DNA of 8,216 bases from Legionellaceae bacterium (GCA_030696465.1 JAUYSE010000226.1:1-8216), one strand, 5' to 3'; positions 1 to 5,373 are shown, counted from the stretch's first letter. Numbers and translations: made by a program. Notes: a model not told the origin generated them from the letters alone.

Positions 1-1026
1 GGTAAAGGCTGGTAAAAATGCAGATGAAAATACGCCGAATAAAAATAAGAACATTATAGGCGTAATTGATGTGTATAAAAAGCCCAAACTACAAATAAGT
101 GCACCTATATTGGCAATATACAGCGGAGTTTTTCGACAAGCAATGTAATTAGAAAACATGCCCCAGAATGGACCTGCAACCGCCCAGCCGATAAACACTA
201 GAGATACATAATTAGCGGCGCTTGTTTTTGTGATTAAAAATTTATCCATCAAAAAGGGCACCCCCCATAATCCACAGAAAACTGGGGTAGAGAGATACAT
301 TAGACCACCATAAAGTGCGATTGTCCAAAAGCGTTTGTCTTTCAGGACGATCCCTAGGCTGGCACTAAAAGGGGCTTCGACTTCACGCGTGACCGCATTG
401 ATAGGGCCTTGTCTCGGAGTGTCACGGGTAAATACGCGAATTAAAAAGGCTAAGATCACCCCGATGACACCGAGGATCATCATACTGTGTCGCCATTCGA
501 AGTGTTCAATGAGTAAGGCCAGCGGCGCTTCTCCGCCAATTGCACCCAACATGCCCATAGTGACCATGAGCCCCATCATAATCGGAAAGCGTTTAGGGCA
601 AAACCAGTTTGCCGCAAATTTCATGCAGCCCACACAAGCAAAAGCCGAGCCAAAGCCTATCATTAAACGGGCAAGGCAGGCGGCACCAAAACTATGTGTA
701 AAACCGAAAGCGAAGGTGCTTATACCACACACCAACGATGCTAAGCTCAGTAAGCGACGAGGACCAAAATAATCAATAAATAGCCCAGCAGGGAGCTGCA
801 TCGCGGCATACGAATAAAAATAAATGCCGGATAGGATTCCGAGCGTATGACTGGTGACCGAGAAATCTCGCATGAGCTCGTTGCTCATGACACTCGGGGA
901 GACTTGTAATAGGCATTCATAAAAATAAAACAAGCAGGCGAGCCCCCATACCAACCAACCCATCCAAGAAGTGGTGACAGAAGTAGAGGTAGTTGCAGAA
1001 ATATTGGGGTTATCAATCTGCGTCAT
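1..1026 (-). CDS. MFS transporter, Pht-like (partial, C-terminus off the left edge)
   Basis: Inner-membrane major facilitator superfamily transporter; 342 residues are visible and the frame is still open at base 1. Start is ATG at 1026-1024. After a hydrophilic Ser/Thr-rich N-terminus (about residues 1-20) there are repeated membrane-spanning stretches. The loop after the second helix holds GLFIDYFGPRR (residues 81-91), the classic MFS motif A. The first six helices end near residue 198 and are followed by a charged central loop (about 199-232), then further helices to the edge. The segment with YFYECLLQVSPSVMSNEL and YSYAAMQLPAG resembles the Legionella/Coxiella Pht-like MFS group, which imports amino acids or nucleosides; the substrate cannot be read from sequence. 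The ribosome binding site is weak. The missing part should be about 80-90 residues, judging from usual MFS length. Confidence 0.9.
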   Translation of the reverse strand, partial: MTQIDNPNISATTSTSVTTSWMGWLVWGLACLFYFYECLLQVSPSVMSNELMRDFSVTSHTLGILSGIYFYSYAAMQLPAGLFIDYFGPRRLLSLASLVCGISTFAFGFTHSFGAACLARLMIGFGSAFACVGCMKFAANWFCPKRFPIMMGLMVTMGMLGAIGGEAPLALLIEHFEWRHSMMILGVIGVILAFLIRVFTRDTPRQGPINAVTREVEAPFSASLGIVLKDKRFWTIALYGGLMYLSTPVFCGLWGVPFLMDKFLITKTSAANYVSLVFIGWAVAGPFWGMFSNYIACRKTPLYIANIGALICSLGFLYTSITPIMFLFLFGVFSSAFLPAFT

Positions 1027-1058
1027 AGGGTACTCTGAAAAGAGACAAAGATAGGGAT

Positions 1059-1086
1059 TCTATAACAATTTGTTAGTTTTTGTCTA
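1059..1086 (-). promoter_or_regulatory. Putative sigma-70 promoter of the MFS transporter gene
   Basis: Read on the minus strand, TAGACA (1086-1081) lies 16 bases before TATAGA (1064-1059). Transcription would begin near 1052, giving a leader of about 25 bases. Both hexamers match the consensus only partly, so this is the best candidate rather than a certain promoter. Confidence 0.4.
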
Positions 1087-1196
1087 TGTAGAATTTGTTA
1101 TTACTCGTGTTTGCTTTTGTGCAGGTTGTTTGCTATTAACATGGTATGTTGGGCGTAAAGATTTTTTGCGATCGATTTTTTTAAGATCGAGGCTTA

Positions 1197-1243
1197 AGAT
1201 TGGGTTTGAGATTGGGTTTTGAGATTGGGTTTTGAGATTGGGG
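1197..1243. repeat. Tandem repeat, about 3.6 copies of a 12-13 base GATTGGGTTTTGA unit
   Basis: AGATTGGGTTTG is followed by two AGATTGGGTTTTG units and a partial AGATTGGGG. The first copy is one T shorter than the others, as expected from slippage. The array has four tracts of three or more G separated by 9-10 bases. It lies about 170 bases upstream of the MFS start and directly abuts the long palindrome that follows. Confidence 0.85.
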
Positions 1244-1244
1244 T

Positions 1245-1361
1245 GGCGCGAAGGTAGTGTTGTTGCTCTTGAAAAAAACGCTATTCGCCATCCCTGGCCG
1301 CTCGCGAAAAACATCCTGTTTTTCGACGTTTTTTCAAGAGCAACAACACTACCTCCGCGCC
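1245..1361. repeat. Long-arm palindrome of 117 bases, MITE-like or dispersed repeat
   Basis: The left arm (1245-1280) and right arm (1327-1361) are inverted copies over about 35 bases, with one mismatch (position 1251) and one extra A in the left arm. The arms begin GGCGCG and include GGTAGTGTTGTTGCTCTTG. The 46-base centre holds two further hairpins: GCCA/TGGC at 1287-1298 (loop TCCC) and a perfect 9-bp stem CGAAAAACA/TGTTTTTCG at 1305-1325 (loop TCC). No target-site duplication is obvious. Neither strand has a T run after the stem that would make it an intrinsic terminator. Open frames crossing it are by-products of the palindrome. It is probably a non-autonomous mobile or dispersed palindromic element; copies elsewhere cannot be tested here. 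Confidence 0.8.
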
Positions 1362-1393
1362 CACAACCTTCAGTGTTTTACAGTAATTATGAT

Positions 1394-1406
1394 CTCACCT
1401 TACGCA
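1394..1406 (-). repeat. Short dispersed motif TGCGTAAGGTGAG, copy 1
   Basis: The minus strand reads TGCGTAAGGTGAG. The same 13 bases occur on the plus strand at 3854-3866, again between genes. A 13-base exact match in an 8.2-kb window is unlikely by chance. Both copies sit close to other repeat-like sequence, which suggests remnants of a dispersed repeat. Confidence 0.5.
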
Positions 1407-1493
1407 CTCATAAGTGTCGTCCCGGGATTTAGGGTGTGTTGACAATTTTTCGATTTTGATCTGTACCCCTATTTTGTTTTTCCAAAGAAAGTC

Positions 1494-1548
1494 CCCTCTC
1501 CACGCAAGGAGCCATGTAAAAAACGCTAAAGGTTCATCGTGGAGAGGG
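1494..1548. repeat. Inverted repeat CCCTCTCCACG/CGTGGAGAGGG
   Basis: A perfect 11-bp inverted repeat has arms at 1494-1504 and 1538-1548 and a 33-base loop. The right arm runs on into GGTTAGGGAGAGGA, so the minus strand shows CTCTCCCTAACCCTCTCC, a motif familiar as a dispersed intergenic repeat in many bacteria (from general knowledge, not checked). The rest of 1362-1740 holds only a small hairpin at 1696-1721 (AGAAT/ATTCT with inner CGAG/CTCG) and two CCCGGGAT copies (1421-1428 and 1660-1667). No gene is supported there. Confidence 0.6.
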
Positions 1549-1740
1549 TTAGGGAGAGGATAAAAATAGAATTTTCCGTTCGTTTTTTGACCCACCTCCC
1601 CGAGAACTATCTTGTTGATTTTGTTTGTCTTTAGTCGCAAGCCTTAACAAGACTTAATGCCCGGGATCTATTCAAAAGTGAGTATTAAGCATCAGAGAAT
1701 CTTGCGAGAGATCTCGATTCTAGTGAGAGGAGGTGCGATT

Positions 1741-1774
1741 AAAAAAGCATAACGGCCTGAAAAAAGGCGTTATG
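1741..1774 (-). terminator. Intrinsic terminator of the orphan small gene
   Basis: On the minus strand CATAACGCCT (1774-1765) pairs with AGGCCGTTATG (1758-1748), a 10-bp stem with one bulged base and a T-rich loop. It is followed directly by CTTTTTT (1747-1741). It starts 8 bases after the stop codon of the small minus-strand gene. The plus strand has no T run after the stem, so termination is one-directional. This supports the minus-strand reading of the locus. Confidence 0.8.
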
Positions 1775-1782
1775 AGGGAAAA

Positions 1783-2073
1783 TTATACGCTTGGACGAAA
1801 CGGAAGGGGAGCGCTATTGGATGAGGGCTTTTTGGAGCCATCGTCAGTAGCAAAATCATATGCAGTATATGCTAACAGCGCTGCTGCAGGCATAAATGAT
1901 GCATATGTCCTTGAATCTAATTTTGGAGAAGTGCCTTGCGCTGCTTTAGGTGTTGGATCTGACATTTGTGTGCTGGACGATCCTGAATTATTTGAAGTCA
2001 TTCTTTTTGCAGTGTTTAGAGTCTCTTTTCCGGCTTGACGGGTCATTTGAGAGAAAAAAGTAGCACGCATCAT
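1783..2073 (-). CDS. Small hypothetical protein, 96 aa, Ser/Ala/Thr-rich
   Basis: I do not recognise this protein. It has an N-terminus with basic residues (MMRATFFSQMTRQAGK), a low-complexity, probably disordered stretch rich in Ser, Thr, Pro and Lys (about residues 26-55), one short hydrophobic segment (about 58-71, centred on MPAAALLAYTAY), and a polar Ser/Pro tail. There is no clear signal peptide, and the hydrophobic stretch is short for a membrane helix. The start is ATG at 2073-2071, with AGAGG 8 bases upstream; the second codon is also ATG. An intrinsic terminator follows the stop closely. These signals favour it over the overlapping plus-strand frame at 1733-2038, which begins with GTG and has a badly spaced Shine-Dalgarno. 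It stands alone as its own transcription unit. In a Legionellales background a secreted or host-directed role is possible, but nothing in the sequence shows it. Confidence 0.65.
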   Translation of the reverse strand: MMRATFFSQMTRQAGKETLNTAKRMTSNNSGSSSTQMSDPTPKAAQGTSPKLDSRTYASFMPAAALLAYTAYDFATDDGSKKPSSNSAPLPFRPSV

Positions 2074-2112
2074 GATAAATACCTCTCGATTAAATTATGA
2101 ATATAAAGTTTA

Positions 2113-2118
2113 AGTATA
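2113..2118 (-). promoter_or_regulatory. Candidate -10 element for the small orphan gene
   Basis: The minus strand reads TATACT at 2118-2113, about 40 bases before the start codon. No good -35 hexamer lies 16-18 bases upstream. That position falls inside the palindrome at 2128-2155, which could be an activator or repressor site. Confidence 0.35.
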
Positions 2119-2127
2119 TCTGCCGTT

Positions 2128-2187
2128 TGTATCTGCCCTGAACTGGGCAGATACAGTTCGTCTATGCGAACCGCCAATTCAGGGCAG
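2128..2187. promoter_or_regulatory. Palindromic control element with alternative pairing arms
   Basis: TGTATCTGCCC (2128-2138) and GGGCAGATACA (2145-2155) form a perfect 11-bp stem with a 6-base loop. Part of the left arm, CTGCCCTGAA (2133-2142), is also perfectly complementary over 10 bases to TTCAGGGCAG (2178-2187), so two pairings exclude each other. Between them lies a small hairpin GTTCG/CGAAC (2156-2171). No T run follows, so it is not a simple terminator. It lies upstream of the small minus-strand gene and could be a DNA operator, a structured RNA or a mobile repeat. Confidence 0.5.
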
Positions 2188-2250
2188 AATAGAGGGTAAT
2201 AACGACGACGCTAATAATTTGAACGACAGAAGTATGGGAAACGATCGGCA

Positions 2251-2303
2251 ATACAACAGCGTTTACAGCCAATGGGCTGTTGAAAACGGCTTGTGTGTTG
2301 TAT
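2251..2303. other. Extended three-part hairpin, possible structured RNA or repeat
   Basis: Three nested stems share one axis: ATACAACA/TGTTGTAT (2251-2258 with 2296-2303), CGTTT/AAACG (2260-2264 with 2284-2288) and ACAGCC/GGCTGT (2265-2270 with 2275-2280, loop AATG). That is 19 base pairs with bulges of 3 and 7 bases on the right side. It lies between the orphan small gene and the metallopeptidase gene, upstream of that gene's likely promoter. No promoter or T run of its own is evident, so transcription is uncertain. Confidence 0.45.
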
Positions 2304-2346
2304 GGACGATGATTCAACATAATAGATAATAGCTGTATTTTAAACG

Positions 2347-2352
2347 TATAAT
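2347..2352 (+). promoter_or_regulatory. Candidate -10 box for the metallopeptidase gene
   Basis: A perfect TATAAT followed by G lies 69 bases before the start codon, which would give a leader of about 63 bases. No recognisable -35 hexamer lies 16-18 bases upstream. It is the best promoter candidate in 2304-2421, and otherwise that stretch holds nothing I recognise. Confidence 0.4.
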
Positions 2353-2421
2353 GACTACTAATACCGCAAATTACGTGTTAATGTCAATGCCTATTTTTAA
2401 TATTATCAAAAAACTGACCTC

Positions 2422-3117
2422 ATGCTCATTGAAATGGATGGATTGACGGCAAAATTATCTAGAAAACGCATTAAAAACATTAATGTACGTATTCAACGTA
2501 GTGGGGACGTGCATGTCAGTGCCCCGATGAAGTTGCCTCTCGATTTTGTGTATCGTTTTTTGCAAGACAAGCGAGAATGGATTGATGGTCATCGTCAAAA
2601 AATACAGGCACAAACGCCCGCTTTACCGAAGACCTTGCAAACTGGGGATATGCTATTCTTTTTGGGGCAGGCCTATATCGTGATGCTGCACGAGACGGCG
2701 AAGCAAAACCGCATTGAACATGATCATAGTATGCTTCATTTTTTTGTAAAAATGGATACGAGTGTTGCCAAGAAACAAGTACTATTAAATCGCTGGTATC
2801 ATGTGCAAATGCAAGAACGTTTACCGGAGCTATTTGCGAAATGGGAAGCGATTATTGGGGTACAGGCACGTACGCATACGATAAAATTAATGAAAACCCG
2901 CTGGGGTTCTTGTCAGCCGATAAAAAAACATATTTGCTTAAATCTGCGACTCATACAAAAACCCTTAATTTGTTTAGAATATGTGATAGTACATGAGCTC
3001 GTACATTTACTAGAAGCCAGTCATAATAAGCGTTTTTATGCTTTAATGAGCCAATTTATGCCTGAATGGAAAAGTGTGAAAATGCGGCTGGAGAGCATTC
3101 ACGCTGCCCAAATCTAA
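2422..3117 (+). CDS. YgjP-like (DUF45/SprT-type) zinc metallopeptidase
   Basis: Predicted cytoplasmic zinc-dependent peptidase of the YgjP-like family (231 aa). The family signature is intact: WGSC (161-164), LNLRLIQKP (173-181), then YVIVHELVHLLEASH (187-201). H191 and H195 of HELVH with H201 should bind zinc, and E192 is the catalytic base; MPEWK (213-217) completes the family's C-terminal motif. The N-terminal half (about 1-110) is the weakly conserved YgjP region with a basic KLSRKRIKNINVRI strand. There is no signal peptide or membrane helix. An in-frame stop at 2398-2400 leaves ATG 2422 as the first start; a second ATG lies four codons later. There is no clear Shine-Dalgarno. The family often sits near DNA-metabolism genes and its substrate is generally unknown. 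It may be co-transcribed with tdk, 39 bases downstream. Confidence 0.9.
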   Translation: MLIEMDGLTAKLSRKRIKNINVRIQRSGDVHVSAPMKLPLDFVYRFLQDKREWIDGHRQKIQAQTPALPKTLQTGDMLFFLGQAYIVMLHETAKQNRIEHDHSMLHFFVKMDTSVAKKQVLLNRWYHVQMQERLPELFAKWEAIIGVQARTHTIKLMKTRWGSCQPIKKHICLNLRLIQKPLICLEYVIVHELVHLLEASHNKRFYALMSQFMPEWKSVKMRLESIHAAQI

Positions 3118-3126
3118 TGGTATAGT
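3098..3126 (+). promoter_or_regulatory. Putative sigma-70 promoter of tdk
   Basis: TTCACG (3098-3103) and TATAGT (3121-3126) are separated by 17 bases, in the last codons of the metallopeptidase gene and the short gap after it. A transcript starting near 3133 would have a leader of about 24 bases. It would let tdk be expressed independently of the upstream gene. Confidence 0.4.
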
Positions 3127-3156
3127 AGATTTATCTCTCGAATACTGGGTTCCCTC

Positions 3157-3813
3157 ATGGCAAAACTCTACTTTTATTTTGCGGCAATGAATGCGGGGAA
3201 AAGCACGATATTATTGCAGTCGAGCTATAATTATCGTGAGCGGGGTATGCAAACTTTGTTATTTACCCCCGCAATTGATACGCGGTATCAACAAGGGATG
3301 ATTCATTCACGCACGGGTTTATCAGAGCCAGCGCTTATATTTCAGGCGAGGGATGATCTCTATCAGCAGGTCAAGGCGCAAAAACAAACCTATGCCTGTA
3401 TCTTAATTGATGAAGCACAGTTTTTAACGAAAGAACAAGTGTATCAACTTACTGAAATTGCTGATCAATTGAATATTCCCGTGTTGGCATATGGTTTACG
3501 CACTGATTTTAGAGGGGAGTTATTTGAGGGGAGTCAATATCTCTTGGCCTGGGCCGACGAATTAGTAGAGATTAAAACCATTTGCCACTGTGGGCGTAAA
3601 GCAACCATGATTTTGCGCTTAAACGACAAAGGTATCGTGGTTTCAGAGGGGGAGCAGGTATTGATTGGTGGTAATAATGCCTATGTCTCTACCTGCCGCA
3701 AACATTACAAATTGCGACAGCCAGAATCAACGCAGTCGTCTCATTATTCATTTCAAAAGCAATTGCTCAATAACGCTTGCCAGCCCCCCATGGTATCCGA
3801 GCCGCAACCATGA
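3157..3813 (+). CDS. tdk: Thymidine kinase, type II
   Basis: Phosphorylates thymidine to dTMP with ATP in the cytoplasmic pyrimidine salvage pathway. The 218-aa product is very similar to E. coli Tdk (205 aa). The N-terminal P-loop AAMNAGKST is at 9-17, the Walker B/catalytic motif ILIDEAQF at 82-89 (E86 the likely general base) and the conserved YGLRTDFRGELF segment at 112-123. The zinc site has C143 and C145 (TICHCGRKA) plus C180 and H183 (CRKH). The lasso region with IGGNNAYVS (170-178) precedes the last ligands. The C-terminus after CRKHYK is longer than in E. coli and unremarkable. ATG 3157 gives the family's usual MAxLYFYF start, although the Shine-Dalgarno is poor. It converges with rarA, 65 bases away; no strong terminator is visible in the gap. 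Confidence 0.97.
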   Translation: MAKLYFYFAAMNAGKSTILLQSSYNYRERGMQTLLFTPAIDTRYQQGMIHSRTGLSEPALIFQARDDLYQQVKAQKQTYACILIDEAQFLTKEQVYQLTEIADQLNIPVLAYGLRTDFRGELFEGSQYLLAWADELVEIKTICHCGRKATMILRLNDKGIVVSEGEQVLIGGNNAYVSTCRKHYKLRQPESTQSSHYSFQKQLLNNACQPPMVSEPQP

Positions 3814-3853
3814 GGGCTCAAAAGCGAGACCTCTTGATGCAAAAATACCAAGC

Positions 3854-3866
3854 TGCGTAAGGTGAG
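3854..3866 (+). repeat. Short dispersed motif TGCGTAAGGTGAG, copy 2
   Basis: Exact 13-base match, on the opposite strand, to 1394-1406. It lies in the short gap between the convergent tdk and rarA genes. Confidence 0.5.
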
Positions 3867-3878
3867 TGAGTAATACCT

Positions 3879-5198
3879 CTAGGTTTTCGCTTTTTTATCT
3901 AAATCAGCAAAATAAGTAAGCCGTGCGAGAATCCGCTCTTCTAGACCACGTGCCACTGGCCGATAATATTTTTGTGCACGGAAGCTTTCCGGAAAATAAT
4001 TTTCGCCTGCAGCATAGCCATCCGGTTCATCATGTGCATAGCGATACGCTTTGCCATGACCGAGTTCTTTCATTAGTTTTGTTGGGGCATTACACAGATG
4101 CGGGGGAACTGCTAATGAGCCCTGTTCTTTAGCTGCACGCATGGCTTCATTGAAGGCAACATAAGTGGCATTACTTTTGGAGGCACAGGATAAATAGATC
4201 ACGGCCTCCGCCAAAGCCAATTCTCCTTCGGGCGACCCAAGACGCTCATAAATTTGTTGCGCGTTTAAGGCGATTTCTAGTGCGCGCGGATCGGCCAAGC
4301 CAATATCTTCACTGGCCATACGTAAAATACGCCTGGCGATGTAACGTGGATCGCAGCCGCCATCCAGAAGACGACATAACCAATATAAGGCCGCATCGGG
4401 AGATGATCCGCGTACAGATTTATGCAAAGCAGAAATTTGATCATAAAAAACATCGCCTTGTTTATCAAAGCGACGGAGATTACTTTGTAGAACTTCTACG
4501 AGCAATTCTTGAGTAATCTGAAAAGGTTGTTGCTGCGGATCGACTAAATCTGCAATAATTTCTAATAGATTCAATAATTGGCGAGAATCGCCGTCTGCGG
4601 CTTGCACCAGTATTTTTTGTAACTCTATCGGGAAGTCGATAGAAAGTTGACCGAAACCACGCGTTGTATCGTTCAGGCTACGCGCCAATACCTCTAAAAG
4701 CTCTTCTTCGCTTAAACGTTTTAACACATATACGCGCATACGAGACAGGAGGGCATTATTTAATTCAAAAGAGGGGTTCTCGGTAGTCGCGCCAATAAGA
4801 ATAAAGGTGCCGTCCTCAATATAAGGCAAAAAAATATCTTGCTGTGCTTTGTTAAAACGGTGCACTTCATCAATGAATAAAATCATGGGTTGTTGGGGCG
4901 ACAGGGCTTTTGCCTCTGCGACCAATTGACGAATTTCTTTAACCCCAGAGAGAATGGCCGATAGACGTTCAAAGCGCGCATGCGCATGCTCTGCCATTAA
5001 TTGAGCAAGGGTGGTTTTACCGGTGCCTGGTGGACCCCACAAAATCATGGAATGTAAGATGCCTTTTTCTATCGCGTGACGGAGGGGTTTGCCGGGGCCG
5101 AGTAGATGTGTTTGACCAATAAACTCTTCTAAAGATATTGGTCGCATACGGGTTGCAAGCGGTTGATAAGGGGTGGAATGATTGAGTGTTATTGGCAT
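3879..5198 (-). CDS. rarA: Replication-associated recombination protein A (AAA+ ATPase RarA/MgsA)
   Basis: AAA+ ATPase related to clamp loaders and to eukaryotic Mgs1/WRNIP1; it acts at stalled or gapped replication forks and interacts with SSB. The 439 aa compare with 447 in E. coli and align along the whole length. Walker A is GPPGTGKT (55-62), Walker B ILFIDEVHRF (106-115), sensor 1 GATTENPSF (136-144), the arginine-finger region LLSRMRVY (150-157) and sensor 2 GDSRQLLN (203-210). The C-terminal tetramerisation region carries SVRGSSPDAALYW (261-273), SEDIGLADPRAL (296-307) and, near 375, NAPTKLMKELG. ATG at 5198-5196 gives the expected N-terminus (PYQPLATRMRP, as in E. coli FQPLAARMRP), though no good Shine-Dalgarno precedes it. 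It is transcribed alone, away from the divergent permease and toward tdk. Confidence 0.97.
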   Translation of the reverse strand: MPITLNHSTPYQPLATRMRPISLEEFIGQTHLLGPGKPLRHAIEKGILHSMILWGPPGTGKTTLAQLMAEHAHARFERLSAILSGVKEIRQLVAEAKALSPQQPMILFIDEVHRFNKAQQDIFLPYIEDGTFILIGATTENPSFELNNALLSRMRVYVLKRLSEEELLEVLARSLNDTTRGFGQLSIDFPIELQKILVQAADGDSRQLLNLLEIIADLVDPQQQPFQITQELLVEVLQSNLRRFDKQGDVFYDQISALHKSVRGSSPDAALYWLCRLLDGGCDPRYIARRILRMASEDIGLADPRALEIALNAQQIYERLGSPEGELALAEAVIYLSCASKSNATYVAFNEAMRAAKEQGSLAVPPHLCNAPTKLMKELGHGKAYRYAHDEPDGYAAGENYFPESFRAQKYYRPVARGLEERILARLTYFADLDKKAKT

Positions 5199-5232
5199 TA
5201 TGGGGGAAGACAGGAATGAAGAAAGATGAGAT

Positions 5233-5241
5233 AGTATAGCA
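5233..5241 (-). promoter_or_regulatory. Putative extended -10 promoter of rarA
   Basis: The minus strand reads TGCTATACT (5241-5233), an extended -10 of the TGnTATAAT type, 35 bases before the rarA start codon. The -35 region is poor (GACAAC 17 bases upstream), which is usual when the extended -10 is present. Confidence 0.5.
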
Positions 5242-5279
5242 TGATTTCAATATCAGTTGTCCTGGAGTTTTTTCCTGGA

Positions 5280-5300
5280 TACCGCGGATAAACCGCGGTA
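5280..5300. repeat. Palindrome TACCGCGG-ATAAA-CCGCGGTA
   Basis: A perfect 8-bp inverted repeat with a 5-base centre, in the gap between the divergent rarA and permease genes. It contains two SacII-type CCGCGG hexamers, unusually GC-rich for this AT-rich spacer. No T run follows on either strand, so it is not a standard terminator, and it sits upstream of both genes. The flank holds CCTGGA twice (5261-5266 and 5274-5279). It could be an operator or a short dispersed palindromic element; I favour the latter. Confidence 0.6.
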
Positions 5301-5337
5301 AGTAGGCATCGAGCTATCGTTGGTATTGATGGTTCAA

Positions 5338-5373
5338 GGGGACAGAAATCAATCACTCTGACCCCATTGATTT
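5338..5373. repeat. Interleaved inverted repeats upstream of the permease, REP-like
   Basis: GGGGACAG (5338-5345) can pair with CTGACCCC (5358-5365) with a single A-A mismatch. AAATCAAT (5346-5353) pairs perfectly with ATTGATTT (5366-5373). The two pairings interleave in the order X-Y-X'-Y' and so compete. The second arm ends directly before the permease Shine-Dalgarno (AAAGGGA, 5374-5380). GGGGACAG/TCTGACCCC-type sequences resemble REP-like repeats seen with REP-associated tyrosine transposases; that resemblance is from memory and unchecked. I see no clear promoter for the permease in this gap. Confidence 0.5.

Noticed and set aside
335..772. Plus-strand open frame of 145 codons
   Set aside because: It is antisense to the MFS transporter, whose frame carries clear membrane helices and motif A; the plus-strand product is Lys/Pro-rich and family-less.
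1232..1442. Overlapping plus-strand frames of 66 and 61 codons, and a minus-strand frame at 1084-1314
   Set aside because: They run through the tandem array and palindrome; similar peptide stretches arise from both arms, as expected from repeat sequence rather than a gene.
1439..1467. Perfect TTGACA at 1439-1444 as a promoter
   Set aside because: The hexamers 16-18 bases downstream (around TGTACC) match -10 poorly and no gene follows on the plus strand.
1395..1640. Minus-strand frame of 81 codons with PLPNPLHDEPLAF
   Set aside because: This peptide is the translation of the CCCTCTCC-type intergenic repeat; there is no ribosome binding site or recognisable domain.
1733..2038. Plus-strand GTG-started frame of 101 codons
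   Set aside because: The GAGAGGAGG stretch abuts the GTG, which is too close for use, and the opposite strand has a better start plus a terminator right after its stop.
3789..3812. CATGGT/ACCATG hairpin at the end of tdk
   Set aside because: Only 6 bp with a 12-base loop and no T run after it; unlikely to terminate transcription.
3820..3894. AAAAGCGA/TCGCTTTT inverted repeat followed by Ts as terminator of tdk
   Set aside because: The loop is 59 bases and the stem AT-rich, and the right arm is inside rarA codons for Lys-Lys-Ala-Lys; weak support only.
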